64,000 nt of DNA from Astrocystis sublimbata. Its lineage: Eukaryota; Ascomycota; Sordariomycetes; Xylariales; Xylariaceae. The translations under genes were made by a program, and so were the position numbers. Each line of letters begins with the position of its first letter. Within the stretch, counting starts at the first letter, position 1. Positions 22,461-34,714 of this stretch are shown in pieces. The notes beneath the pieces are model-generated. The model did no database searches. It was given only the letters and a program-made list of their open reading frames with translations, and was not told the origin of the DNA. The stretch covers positions 620,001 through 684,000 of the forward strand of contig JAJNNY010000019.1 in NCBI GenBank assembly GCA_022453515.1. The letters are read 5' to 3'.

Positions 22461-24139
22461 CACGGCAACCTCCGTCCTGAATGGCTGAGCAGCATACCTT
22501 GAGTACCTACTTTATTCCGCGGTAACCTCGATCCCGACATGCACCTGCACTGCATGTCTGAAAAGTTGGCTCTCCTCGCGATTATGTCCTATTGGGGAAC
22601 TGCAGCAAATGGGATGGGGTCGGTGTCGATTGGGGAATACCATCTGGCTCCCGTGACCTGATATGCCGTCGTCGAATTGAGAGAATACGCAGCCGTGGGA
22701 ACAGTGCCTGATTGGAGGCATGCTTCACAAGAGCAGCCAGTCGAAGCGGGCCCCTTGGTCGGCTATCTGCCGTGCTACAATGATCAAAGCAGCCGGAGTC
22801 GTATTACTCTGGCGCAACTCCGGTATACCTCGGGCAGAACACGGGCTCAGTCTGCTACGGGCATATTGCAATTGCATTATTCTCCGCTGGACCTGGTAAA
22901 ACCGAGCAGAACATGTGTTTGTTGGTGACTATGTGCTCGGCGACCGATGGATCGACATTTGGCAGGGAAACAAACCGCCAATCACGAGGGCGGAATCGAG
23001 GGCCCCCAAGCGCTTCGATAGGTGCTGTATGCCATGCCATGGCAGCAGCAGCAGCCCCAGCGCAGAAGTCCGAAGCCTGGCGCGAAGGCTCGATGCCGAA
23101 TTTTGCATTTAGTCAGCAGTAGGTCCCTCTGTAAGCCGGTGCCTAAGCGCGTCTGTGACTGAGAGAGTGTGAGGCATGTTCTTGCTCCTATTCCTAGTCC
23201 TAGGGGAAGTGGGAGGTTTTCGAGGGCCATGTCGGGTTTGGTCGTGCTTATATAACATGATGCCGTTTTGGATCACCAACAGCTTTCTTGGTACCGTTTA
23301 CGGGACCGTTGGGCCTACGACGACATGGTATGTCTGCCTGCCTCGCCTGCCATGCTGCATCCACATTCACGCAGCATCCACCCCGCACGCGCGCACATAT
23401 CGATTGTTTTAGTGTACGAGTGGCGCGTGAACTGCGGCAAGCAGGGAATATCAGGAGGCACGCATAGGCTGGTGGGTAGGCTCGCTTGGCGCATCGGCCG
23501 TGTCATCTTGCCGCATGGATGATTATCGTGCATATACAATGTGTCGTATTTTGATGGAAAACATCAACACAAAAAGCCCGTTCAGCATAACTGGTCGTCT
23601 CGCCTTCGCAGGCAGCCTTGCTCTGCGATACCACAACGGATTTCATCGTGTAATTTGACGTCCTGCTAGCCGACCTAGCACTTGGAAAGAGAAGTCCGTG
23701 GCTTGCAAAGGTCTGCGATGCCCACATGCGAAGGTACCCAGAGCATGGCAGAGTAATTGTCTGGATGATGTGAGATGGAGGTGGCACTGGCGTGCGACCC
23801 AAAAGACAGCCGGATCAGACATCATCGACACATGTGGTAAGCTCGTGGGCTAATCCAGAGCCCCGTGCTTTGCCCATGTCTTGCTTTTGGATCTCAAAAT
23901 TGACCATTATTAGTGTCAAGTATCGTAATAAATGGAAAAACCTATCTGGTGCCTATGTACCTGCTGTAGGTAGTATGGACAGGCAGAAGCGAGGTGCTTA
24001 CAGTTAGTTGCATGTGTTATGTTCCAAGGCTGCGATGCGATGTGCCGTCAGGGAGGGGACGGAAACAAGAATACCTACTTCCCTCTACAGGTACCCAACT
24101 GGACCCATATCAGTCTCCACGAACGAGTATTAGTAAACG

Positions 24140-24156
24140 ACCTAGGTACCTAGGTA
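24140..24156. repeat. ACCTAGGT-type tract, two copies
   Basis: ACCTAGGTACCTAGGTA: two ACCTAGGT palindromes joined end to end, themselves forming a larger palindrome. Confidence 0.75.
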
Positions 24157-24674
24157 TCATCATGTAGGTGCGTAAGCAGGTAAGTGCCTAGACGGACCAG
24201 CCGTCAAGTTCACCATTGTGGAAGTGACGGACGCTACGTTGCTGTTGCTGTTGCTATGCTATCGCTACTACTAAGCAAGCAGCAGGTGCAGATGCCTGCC
24301 TGCCTGCGAGACTGCCTCAACTGCAACTAACGCCTCAGGGCTAGTTGTGGGAGTGCTGACCATTTGGAAGGGGGCGGTACGGGAAGAGCGGTCCGACGCG
24401 CAGGTACCTCGCAGGTTTTGATAACGTTGGCCACACTGTGTGGCCATCTGTCATGCCACGATGCCCACGGGTCATTTGGAAGTATTTGCCTTCCGGCTCC
24501 CTTTGGATACATGGACTAATCCTAAGGAATATGTTGCTCACTGCACTTCTTTTATGAGGAGTGGCGATATATCGGCCTCTGATTCCCAGTCTCTTGATAA
24601 ACCCAACCCCAAGGTTGTTGTTAAGGTTGTACTTGAAGTTACAGGGATACACATTCAACATGAGAGACGTATCG

Positions 24675-24692
24675 TACCTAGTACCTAGGTAG
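24675..24692. repeat. ACCTAGGT-type tract
   Basis: TACCTAGTACCTAGGTAG, one perfect and one partial copy of the palindromic core. Confidence 0.7.
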
Positions 24693-25128
24693 TCTTATCG
24701 ATATTTCTGCATCTACCAAGGCACCTGGGCTTTGATGGAATTTAGTACTTTACTTCTTGCATGAATCGTATATGTAAAGCTAATAGTAGTATATGCTGCT
24801 GTTACCCTTGAACATATATACTTGGTTAGTTTAATGAAATGTATGGTTTCTGTTTCCCCATTTACTACGTAGGCACATATAAATAACTTGAAGAGTTGAG
24901 CTTTGCTATGCAAATATCAAGTCTGGCCCTATTAAGTATAAGCAACCTTAGCTCAAAGACCAGTAACCTTTCAAGATGCCCATTAAAAGAAGACGTTGAC
25001 AATGGACCATGACAATTCACAATGTGTGGTCCGTCGAGCAAAAGACAAATGGATCAGGTATTATGATGCAATGCCGACCTTTGTGTATGATGTCCTTAAA
25101 GTATCACCTGCACGACTTAACACTATAA

Positions 25129-25163
25129 TAAGGTTTCTATTCGAAGATCGAATAGAAACCTTA
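25129..25163. repeat. Perfect 16-bp inverted repeat with 3-nt loop
   Basis: The arm TAAGGTTTCTATTCGA (25129-25144) is followed by AGA and then its exact reverse complement (25148-25163). Pairing stops immediately outside. It would form a strong hairpin in RNA or a cruciform in DNA. It lies inside an unsupported 127-codon frame (24996-25379) in otherwise featureless DNA. Confidence 0.85.
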
Positions 25164-26453
25164 AAGGAACGAGTCCATAAACAAGGCCTACTTAGCCATC
25201 GACCATATTCTTATGCACCTAGGCGGACTCACGATGTTAACGTTGCAAATAATCTGAGGTCAACTAATTCCAAGAATTGCTTCACGTGTGCAGACCGAAC
25301 AGAGAAGCCGGGGGGCAATCAATCGCTCGAGTTGGTAAGATCGAACCCGATTCGGGCTATATGTTGGTCTTTTAGGTAGGCAGACCAGCCTTTGGGAACT
25401 GCAGCAGCAGTCTCAACCCACCCTGACCTTGGACCTATCTATCCCGAGGTCCACTAGAGAGGCACGTGTACCAAGGTTGGCAAACCTACGGAGTACACCA
25501 GCGGTGCACCAGCGTGCCTGAATATACCTATAAGTAGTGCCTGCCTCGGGCTTTGGCCACCTGCAGGTAGGAGGTCTACAGTTGAAGCTTACCTGTGAGA
25601 CAGTGCGCGTTCCCCGGCGCCGATTACTGTGATACCCGGAACCTCGCACCTCCTCGAGTCTCGTCTCCACAAATTCGACACGGCCTAAGCGTGCAGCCGA
25701 CTAATTGGAAGCAGAGGACGAGGCAAATCAGTGCACCTGGCCTCGCCAGATACAGTGAAGCAAGCAGTGACACTTGGGTACCAGCGGTTCCGCCAGCGGC
25801 AGCGGCACCAGCACCAGCCAAACTCATCTCACTCCAATTTTCTCACTCACGCTCACGCTCACATCTCGTCGTCGTTTGGTCATCTCCTCCCTCCCCCGAT
25901 TCTTGTTCCCCGTTTCTCGTTTCCTGCCCCCCTCGCATACGCCAACAACGCCATAGACCAGCCTGGAGGGCCATTACGTCCATTGCTGCCCTAACCCTCG
26001 ACCCGACCTATCCTCGACGGCCCACGGTCTTCTCGCGACGAGAGTCGGTATCTCCACGTACAACTAACTGCGTTGCGTTTTTGTGGACTCGCCAGCCTTG
26101 GGCTGGGTTGTGTTTCCTCCAAGTGGCGCTACATTGTCGACACCGAGTCTTAAAGCGTCCCAAGCCGAGAGGGAGTGCTTCTTGTACATATTGATTGCAT
26201 ACCGACATACTGCACAATCCCTTCACCCACCAGCCGAGTCCCTCGATAGCGTCGATCCACGACCCCTTCATTCCATCGCCCCCTTTGCTCCCAGCCTCGA
26301 CCGACACGGCTGCCACGCCCCCAACACCGATAACGACGACGGCAGTGCCGGCTGAGCCCTCCCCCTTTTCTCCTCGCCATTTCCGCCCTGCCGGCCTATA
26401 TGGTTTCGTCGCAGTCGCCGTGTCTTGTTCAATAGGGGACTCCAGCAGCCGGC
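25164..26453. promoter_or_regulatory. Upstream region and probable 5' leader of the F-box/WD40 gene
   Basis: About 1.3 kb before the ATG at 26454. From about 25840 it becomes strongly pyrimidine-rich (CTCACGCTCACGCTCAC, CTCCTCCCTCCCCC), as is common in filamentous-fungal promoters and leaders. Several short upstream frames begin in it (for example 26195), so the mRNA may carry upstream ORFs. The promoter and transcript start themselves are not defined. Confidence 0.4.
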
Positions 26454-29400
26454 ATGGATCCCAAACCTCGTCGTTCGAGTCAGACCACCGTCGAGGTCAA
26501 CTACATGGAGCCCAGCGCCAGCAAGCCCCATTCGCGCATAAAGCTGCAAGTCGCCGAGTGCATCGAGACAAAGACCGTCACCACCACCACCACCACAAAA
26601 CGTTCTTATCCGCCCATGAATATCCGCTCCAGGCCACTCCGCTCCCTCGACGCTAGAGAGTTCCCCCTCGCCCGCAAGGCCACGCCACCTGAACTCGCCC
26701 ATCTCGCCTTCAGCATCGACCGCTCTGGTGACGATGCCTGGTCTGCTGATCAGGACGATTCGAACCTACTCGCTGTATGTTCATCCACCTTTCCTCCCTC
26801 CCTTTAATTCTCTCGCCCGCCCTCGTCTCATAACTATTGTCTTACTAATTGTGCCACATTCCAGTCCCAGGTGTCATCTAGCGATGGCACTCTCCACGCT
26901 GACGAGGACTCCGTCACGGACATTAATGCAGGTGGCGCGCTAGATAGCTCGTTCACTGACTCTCACGCATCATCCAAACCACCCTCGCCGTCGTATCAGG
27001 CCTCGTCCCGGAAGGCTCTCAAAATGGCTTCCATGTCAGGCGCGCACCCAGCGACAGGTGCAGCCAAGAGCGTGGTTCGACACAATTCTCGATCGCAAGC
27101 GGCATCATTTCCCAACGCGGTGGCCGATCGACTTCGGAGTAATCAAAACTATCATCTTCGCCTCGATCGCTTACTCGATAATGAGAGTGACACCACGAGG
27201 AGATTGAGCGGCGGCTTCCCCGTAACACCTGATACTACTGATCAACCACCCAAGCTTGCCAAACAGTCCAATACACTTCGACGCTCAAACCTGGACTCGT
27301 TTGAAACCCCCCAGTCTGAGTCCAGCCAGCAGCAGCAATCCTTCTTCGATATTTCGAGTCCTACCGGTAGTGATTCTCACACCGCCTTCAGTAATGTGGC
27401 TACTCCCCCCATCACCGATGCCGATGTCGAGGCCGAATCATTTGTCGATGCCGACGAATCCCTCCAACAGTCCATCCGAGCTGTACAACATCCCCGCCCT
27501 ATCAACACTCTCGTAGCTCAGGACGCTAGTCTACCCAGTCCGCGGCTGTCACCCACTTTACAGGCGTCACAACTGCACACCGCAACAGACAACGAAGTTG
27601 CACTCATTGAAGATGATCCTTCAGACTTGGCCTGCGAACTAAGTCGTAACCAGAATATAGACGAGGATGAAGACCTTGCCGTCGGCCTCCAGGCCCTCGC
27701 ACGTTATCGAGCCTCGCAAGCAAGCCAACAAACACTGATGGATAGCTGTGCCATGCTCGAGTCCTTTGACGCGATGCCTTCGAAGATGAAGTCCCTCATG
27801 ATGTTCCAATTCCTTCGACGCTGTCCCAGGGAAACTTTACAGATTGTTGCTGGAGTTGTCGACCCTGCGTTGAAATACGACATCTTACAGTATCTTCCCG
27901 TTGAACTCACCCTCCATATTCTCTCCTTCCTGGATCATCGCGACCTCTGTCGTGCAGCTCAGGTGTCCAAATATTGGCGAGGTATCATCGATTGCAATGA
28001 AACAGGCTGGAAGGAGTTGTTCCACCGTGATGGATTTGTGTTGGCCTCGGGTGAGCTCCAGCGAGCCATCAGCGAAGGTTGGGGCTGGCAAGACCCCGTG
28101 GGACCTGAGGGCTGTGAGCTAGACTTAAGCACTCAGAAACGGCTGACCTCGATGGAGAATGAGCTCCATCCCAAATCTGAGTTGCCGCTCCAGAAACTCC
28201 GCTCTTCGAAGCGGAAGAGGGGTTTGAATGCATTCAACTCCGACCGATCGAAACGTCGGGCTAGCAATATAGACAACGTCAAAGACGACAGGAAGTGCAT
28301 GGGGAGTATAATGACTTCAGTGTCGGAAGGTCCGATTACCGCCGCCCTTGCCGCCGCCCTCGCCGTACCCGACCCTCAAATTGGCCTTCCGAGCCTGAAA
28401 AATCTTCATTTGTTCAAGTCAATATACAGACGCCACTATATGATCCGCAAAAGTTGGACAAGCGGCAAGGTGAGGCCAAGTCACGTTGCCTTCGCAGCAC
28501 ACCCCCGACACGTCATCACCTGCCTGCAATTTGACGACGACAAGATCATAACCGGCAGCGACGACATGCTCATACACGTATACGACACGAAAACCGGACA
28601 CGAACGAAAGAGCCTGGAAGGTCATGAAGGCGGGGTTTGGGCCCTACAGTACGAGGGAAATGTACTGGTCTCGGGTTCCACTGACCGTTCGGTCCGCGTC
28701 TGGGATATAGAGAAGGGCGTCTGCACCCAGATTTTCTATGGCCATACCAGCACTGTTCGATGCCTGCAAATTTTGATGCCCACCACGGTTCGGAAGGACG
28801 GCCGCGACGTGACGATGCCTGCGAAGCCCTTGATAATCACCGGTTCTCGCGATAGCCAATTGCGTGTATGGCGTCTTCCCGAACCTGGGTCGAGACGATA
28901 CATACAGACTGGCCCACCTGCCAACGACAGTGACTGCCCATACTTCATTCGCACGCTGCAAGGTCATACACATTCTGTTCGTGCTATTGCCGCCCACGCC
29001 GACACCTTGGTGAGTGGAAGCTACGACAATACCGTGCGTGTGTGGCGCATCAGCACAGGCCAGACTCTCCATGTTCTACAAGGTCACAGTCAAAAAGTCT
29101 ACAGTGTTGTGCTGGACATTGAACGCAACCGTTGCATATCGGGCAGTATGGATAGCTTTGTCAAAATCTGGGATTTGGAGACCGGTGCGTGCCTCCATAC
29201 CCTTGAAGGCCATTCTGTGCTTGTCGGTCTTCTGGATCTACGAGACCAGCGTCTTGTATCCGCTGCCGCTGACAGCACGCTCCGCATCTGGGACCCGGAA
29301 ACTGGGCGTTGTCAGTCGACATTGACGGCACACACGGGTGCTATCACATGTTTCCAACATGACGGTCGCAAAGTTATCAGCGGCAGCGATCGAAATTTAA

Positions 29401-29702
29401 AGATGTGGGATACGCGCACCGGCGAATGTCTGCAAGACCTGCTCACAGATCTTAGTGGGGTCTGGCAGGTCAGGTTTGATGAGCGACGCTGTGTTGCTGC
29501 TGTCCAGCGAGACAGCTTGACATACGTCGAGGTGAGTAACCCGTACCCCTGATGACGTTGTTGGAACAGTATCACTAACCAGGCTTGACACTAGATTCTC
29601 GATTTCGGTGCCGTCCGAGATGGCAAAAACCCCGAGGACCTTGGTAAACGCATCCTTCTCAATCCGGATGACGTGCAGCGTATAATGGAGGAGGACGCCT
29701 AG
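26454..29702 (+). CDS. cdc4: F-box/WD40-repeat protein, Cdc4/Pop1/Fbw7 type (1031 aa, 3 exons)
   Basis: Exons 26454-26774, 26865-29531 and 29595-29702; introns of 90 nt (TACTAAT branch) and 63 nt (CTAAC branch) keep the frame. This is a substrate-recognition subunit of an SCF ubiquitin ligase: the F-box binds Skp1 and the WD40 propeller binds phosphodegrons. The head contains KTVTTTTTTKRSYPP, which I associate with fungal Cdc4 proteins, then a long Ser/Thr-rich disordered region. The F-box is at about residues 444-490 (YLPVELTLHILSFLDHRDLC...WRGII). From about residue 654 to 990 run seven to eight WD40 blades with VSGSYDNTVRVW, ISGSMDSFVKIWD and VSAAADSTLRIWDPETG signatures; arginines in these blades are expected to hold phosphate. 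The last exon gives the ILDFGAVRDGKNPEDLGKRI tail. Likely clients are cell-cycle and transcription factors, by family. A Met30/Scon2-type assignment fits less well. Confidence 0.9.
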
Positions 29703-30791
29703 AAAACAACAAAAACTACATGTTTTTTGAGCGCTCTCCAAATCGAAGGTGCTTTGAAAATAATTATGATTGAATTATAATCGTAATAGGCGGCAACCAT
29801 TGCTAAGGAGATCATCGACTGATCACTAGTGGAGGCTTGGAGGCTGTGGTGCAGTTCGGCCATTCATGTCGACCCATTCTATTCCGCAATATTCGCCGAC
29901 ACGTACAAGGCTCAAAACACGCGAATTTGCGCCGCGCTTACGATGAAGTGCCAAACAGTACTTTGTCGAAACAAAATCAAGAGGCTGTACAGCCTGTCAT
30001 TTCTCACCTGGCTACTACGGACTCCATCGACTTCACTTTCCTCAACACAGTCACATAACAGGCACAGGCTAGCGTTGGAGCACCGGGCTCAGTAGCATTG
30101 CAGCGGTTAATTCCATCATTGAAAGCATGCTTGCATCTCGTCGGTCTGGCGTCATTCATTCAAAGGCGAGCATTTTGTGTGTGACCACACATAATTGGCG
30201 TTTGGGCGGGTTATGTTTGTTTTATATGTTATGTTCTCGAAACAGAAAAAAGCATCACACGGTTGGCGTTTGCTTGATATTTGTAGAAGAAGTATACTAC
30301 GGCAAAGGAATTTGCTGCGTCGACAGGAGCAGGAGGGATGTCGTTATATTGTACGTATGCGGTTGCCCACATACATATATATTCTGTGGCTTGCTGGTAG
30401 TTTATATGCTATCTTATATTTCCGTCATGAATAGTAGCCATGAGCTTGCTTGCCTGTAGAGACAGGTACAATTCCATTTGTCTAAATATGTCAACTTGCT
30501 GATCTTTTATTATCGTGACGTGTTACTTGATCATGACTTCGGCTTTTGAAGCTGCGCTATATTCCTGTGCTTAGTCTGTACTATCAAAAGTTGCTGCCAC
30601 AACCATATCAGGCACCAGGCATTCCTTGATGTATTGCGAGCCAGTCCGGCTCTCTGTGCAGGTCGGCGCCAGCGTCATGGCCGAGAATTGGTTGATTGTT
30701 ATACTAGGTAGGACGTGATTTGAATTAGTGTGGCTCTCTCAATTCCCCCACTGTGTTCTCCCTTTTTCCATCGATTTACTGATGGATATTT
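29703..30791. other. Intergenic, about 1.1 kb
   Basis: Lies between two convergent genes (plus gene ending 29702, minus gene ending 30792). It should contain both 3' UTRs and terminators. Small frames at 29829-30459 lack features. Confidence 0.5.
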
Positions 30792-31322
30792 TCAACAGTT
30801 TACGTGGTCGCGTTGATTAATAAACGACAACAAAATGGGACGTTTCTCCCTATCATACCTTTCTTCGCAAACCCACGTCTGCTTGACGCTAAGCCGCCAC
30901 ACGTCCCAGTCGACATGTGCGCTCGTCTTCACCGGATACGACTTCTCGTCCGAGGTCGTTCGCTCGAGACAGGTGAACCAGTCCTGTTCCTCGTCGTCGT
31001 CATCTCCCGTCTCTACATCATCTCCTTTTTCTGGTCTCGGCACGATCTGCAAAGCACAGCCTGTCGAGATGCCCGTGTGCGAGTTCGTGACTTCGAAGAC
31101 GAGCTGCGTGGTGTTTGGCTGTGGGGTGGGCGTGTTGGGGGCTGTTTCGTAGTGCAGGTAGGTGATGTCGCGCAGAGAAAAGGATTGGGGGCTTGTGCGC
31201 GAGGGGCAGGTTTGGAGTTGCGAGGAGGGCGAAAACGAGGATGGCAGGACGTGAGGCTGGGCTGGGCCGAGGAGGTGTGCGAGGGTTAGGAGCGCTGCGC
31301 TTGTGATGGGGTTTGCGTGCAT
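30792..31322 (-). CDS. Small secreted protein, AA1-like/But2-like style (176 aa)
   Basis: Single exon. It starts MHANPITSAALLTLAHLLGP, a plausible but weak signal peptide with cleavage around residue 22. The mature part has CPSRTSPQSFSLRDITYLHY, TQLVFEVTNSHTG and STGCALQIVP, then an acidic Asp/Glu loop, WFTCLERT, and a C-terminal WRLSVKQTWVCEERYD. The order (short Cys-containing head, FSLxDxxY strand, VxFxVTN strand, Cys, late Cys) recalls the beta-sandwich AA1-like/But2 secreted proteins of ascomycetes, some of which act at the host surface. Five cysteines are visible, the last at the C-terminus. No function can be assigned. A downstream exon is possible, since the end INQRDHVNC is not distinctive. 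Confidence 0.65.
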   Translation of the reverse strand: MHANPITSAALLTLAHLLGPAQPHVLPSSFSPSSQLQTCPSRTSPQSFSLRDITYLHYETAPNTPTPQPNTTQLVFEVTNSHTGISTGCALQIVPRPEKGDDVETGDDDDEEQDWFTCLERTTSDEKSYPVKTSAHVDWDVWRLSVKQTWVCEERYDREKRPILLSFINQRDHVNC

Positions 31323-31965
31323 CTCTACCTAGTTATGATTCTCCTTGGATATGGGTATTAGACTTTCCTTTGTGAAGCCAGGATTCATTTCTTGCGTATA
31401 GCTAACAGACGGCCAAGAAGATTATATCAAGCAAGCCAGATAAACGAAGGGGGATGCACACAGTACCCACCTCGCTTTTTACATTCATATCCAGGTAGTC
31501 GGGACGATGATGTCCTCTGCCGGCTAAAGTCCAGAAGCTCACCATCCATTAATGTTTAAATTGAACTTCCCTAGCCTAGTATTTCATACGTTCACTTGGG
31601 GAGGAATCGTATTATCTGACAAACCCTTTTGGGTAGCATCCGTTACTTTATCCGTACCGGCATACCCATTAGCTACCTACGTATGGCCATGAACACAAAC
31701 CTTTGGAGTGCATGCAATATGAGTAAGTGTGACAACATGATGCACCCTCTCGTCAGAACAAAAGTCCCAGTCACTCCGCGCACTTCCAAAGGGGGTCTTT
31801 TGCCCCCAATGGTGCTTTGACAAAAAGAACTCCGGTTACAGATAGCTGGTCAGTCGTTCCAGGCCACTGTACCAATTCTATGCTCTGACATGCTTATGAA
31901 GAGAGCATAGCTACTTTGCTAATCCGACACAACTGTTATGCTGAGACATGCACGCGTGTGGTAGC
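31323..31965. other. Intergenic, 643 bp
   Basis: Promoter of the small secreted protein gene and 3' flank of the RecQ gene. Nothing else supported. Confidence 0.5.
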
Positions 31966-34714
31966 TCAGCTGAATTTCTCGTCAGGATCGAAACCCTCCT
32001 TTTTGCAGGCCATGGTAAACTCTGCCAAAAGTGACTATGACGACAGCATGAGTCAGTAAGCTATCAATTATATCGAAGTGTAGTGATGAAGGCAACAAAC
32101 CTGAAAGTCATGATCCTCTAGTGACCCAAACGCCTTACTCTTTTCCAGCTTGAGCTGGCCGACCCTAGGGCTCTTGATACCGAAGGCGACGCGCGCGAGG
32201 AACCGCGGGTCGTCCCTGACTTCGCAAGCCTTTAGAATCTCGCAAATACCCGCCTTGTCAACAGGTGGGGTTTTCTTCGGGGGTAGCTTGACAGGCTTTC
32301 CTGTCAGGCAATACGTGCAGTGTCCACACTTCGACTTTCCGTCTGGAAGCTCCATCCCGAAGTACCTCGTGAGCGCGGCCGCGAAGCACTTATTGTCAGT
32401 CAACAGGTCGATGACTGCAACCGCTGGAGTCAGTAATTGCCTTTTACAGTCAAATAATTGCTCATGAAACAGTGGTTTGCAGGTGTCTCGGGAGTAAATA
32501 TATCCCGAGACTTGCCAGAAGGGGGAATAAATGACTTTGGGAGTTTGCATACCGGCCTGGAAGCGGCCCATGGCATCCGTCTCTCGGCTTTCCATCTCGG
32601 CGTGCAGCTTTTCCGTAATCTTGCCGACTTCCTTCCGTGTGCTGGGCAGGGTCTTGAGAATCTTATATCTGTTCACTATGCCTGAGACCTTGAGTTTGAT
32701 CACACCGGTATCGTTGAAATTGTTAAGTTTCCTAACAAGGTCGTTGCGCAATAGCCCGGCTTCCTTTGCGACGGCATGGACATCGATGGTGTACCATTTT
32801 TTCGCCTTCTTGGATCTAGAGCCGATGGCTCGTGCCTCGGGAGACTTGTCTTGCGCCACGCGACGATCGTAACCGTTCCCGGCCTCGAATTGGTAGGAGC
32901 TGTATTCGGGGGTGATCGCTCGGATTAGACCAAACCGCAGCTCGATGGTTGCGAGGATGATACCGAGAGGGTTCGCTCGCACATCATGTTCCTTCCCCAA
33001 TGCTAGCTGACTGAGCTTGATGACCTTGTTACCACCCGGCTCTACTATCGGCTGCTGGTCGATAAAGATGTCCTCTAGTAATTTCTGCAGCGACTGTCGT
33101 GAGGGTAGGTCACCTCGGACGAAGTTCTCCCGTAACCAGAAATCATCTCTGCAGATAAAGAGCATGCATGAACTGGGTTTTCCATCCCGCCCAGCTCTGC
33201 CGACTTGTTGCGAGTACTCCTCAATTGTGCTCGATATGTCGTAATGAAGGATGTTTCTAATATCTGCCTTGTCGATGCCCATACCAAAGGCGATAGTAGC
33301 CACCACGATGCGGATGCGGCCCGCCATGAAAGCGTCCTGAGTTTGGGTTTTCACATCGGTGGGAAGGCCAGCGTGAAAAGCAGCGGTGCTATGCCCGGCC
33401 TTGGCTATTTGCGCTGCAAGATCCTCAGCTTGTTTCTGGGCGGTCACGTAGACCAGAGTGGGGCCGTTGTGTTCTTTGAGGAATTTCAGCAGCCGAGGGA
33501 ACTTGTCCCCTTTCTTGTCGATAGCTTCTGCGTGTAGTTGAAGGTTGGGTCTATATGGCGAGGTGAGAAAGACATTGGATTTTTTTATGTCAAAGGCCTT
33601 ACGAACGTCCTCGGCGACGCGAGGCGTAGCTGTGGCCGTCAGACAGATGACACGTTCGGCGTTAATCTCAGTCGCGAAACGGGCTACTTTGAGGTAGTCT
33701 GGGCGGAACGAGTGGCCCCATTCCGAGATACAGTGGGCTTCGTCGACGGCGAGGAGACGGATGCCGCCCGGCACGAATTTGATACTTTCTACAAAGCCTT
33801 CATTGTTGAGTCTTTCGGGTGCACAGTACAGTATTCTCAGCTGACCTGAGTTCATTAGTTTCCACTTGGTCATCTATGGGGGGGGCACTGGAAACGGCCC
33901 CGGTAGGGGTGACTACCTTGCTGCATAGAAGCGTTGATGGATTGAACTTCCTCGTAGGTTTTGGTCGAGTCCAAGCAGGCTGCAGCAATGCCACGGCGTT
34001 TCAGAGCATCAACCTGATCCTTCATCAAGGCAATTAAAGGTGACACAACAATGGTGATCCCGGCACCTATTGACGCCGTTTTGGAATCTCTTACTGTCAA
34101 CTCGGCAGCATCGAGCTCGGGGAAGGCAATGGCTGGTATCTACTTTGCAATCAGCGGCAGTCTGGAAAATTCACATCATCTGAGCCCGTTGTCTAACCCA
34201 TAGTCTAAGAACGAAAGGAAAACACATATTTCACTTGCGATATGACGCGACCAAGTACATTTGAGTCGAATTGACGATTCTAAGCAAAAGGTGGTGGCTT
34301 TGTATCGCCCGATTCGAGCAGTGAGGTGTGCATCTAACGACGACATACCTGATGGCAAAGTGATTTACCAGCTCCAGTAGGGAACACGACAAGAGCACTG
34401 TCACCCTGTAAAATAGCTCGAATGGCAGCGGCCTGGAGCAGAGAATGGTCTCAGTACGGGCTATTCCGAAGGGGTTGGATACCGTGGTTGCACACTTGTT
34501 CATGGCGAAAGTCTTGATAGCCAAATTGCTTGCTCAAGATCGACCGCGCAATTTCATCGTACTGCTCGTGTGACGACGCGTGCTTTACGCGCTTGTTTGG
34601 AGGCTGGCCATTGTCCTCGTCGTGGGCTACGCTGACGCGCTTCGGCCCAGCTGCGAGCAGCGCGTCTGCATCGACGTCATCGAGCAGGTCATCGTCTGAG
34701 CCGTAGTCAGACAT
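31966..34714 (-). CDS. RecQ-family DNA helicase (779 aa, 5 exons)
   Basis: Exons 34714-34496, 34432-34349, 34139-33917, 33845-32101 and 32034-31966; introns of 63, 209, 71 and 66 nt. It unwinds DNA 3'-5' with ATP in recombination and replication repair in the nucleus (by family). Visible motifs: [10 protein letters not shown] (Walker A, K96/S97), [12 protein letters not shown] (Ia), [20 protein letters not shown] (DEAH 210-213), LTATATP (III), [10 protein letters not shown] (IV), [16 protein letters not shown] (V) and [12 protein letters not shown] (VI). A CxxC pair (CGHCTYC) comes late, reminiscent of the RecQ zinc region, but I see no clear HRDC domain. At about 780 residues it is shorter than Sgs1/BLM. 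The Met at 33873 lies inside intron 3; the correct acceptor is at 33846/33845, giving [17 protein letters not shown]. The last intron uses a weak GTTTGT donor. The acidic N-terminus [15 protein letters not shown] looks disordered. Confidence 0.9.

Larger units (their letters stand above)
18426..25128. other. Gene-poor region, about 6.7 kb
   Basis: No frame longer than about 106 codons, and none with recognisable motifs, on either strand. Simple repeats include CTC triplets near 19818-19838, a CTT-rich tract near 21181-21195 and GTTGCT repeats near 24240. ACCTAGGT tracts lie at 22445-22460, 24140-24156 and 24675-24692. A short frame at 20778-21032 (minus) reads somewhat protein-like but has no support. 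Non-coding RNAs or decayed elements cannot be excluded. Confidence 0.45.

Noticed and set aside
25290..25345. tRNA-like stretch (GAGTTGGTAAGATC and GATCGAACC)
   Set aside because: It resembles a D-arm and a T-loop, but acceptor, anticodon and T stems do not pair.
24996..25379. 127-codon plus-strand frame
   Set aside because: Contains the perfect hairpin at 25129-25163, has no recognisable domain and no clear splice or promoter context.
33846..33873. Met at 33873 as the start of the RecQ helicase
   Set aside because: It lies within intron 3; upstream exons carry the Walker A motif and the reading joins at 33845.
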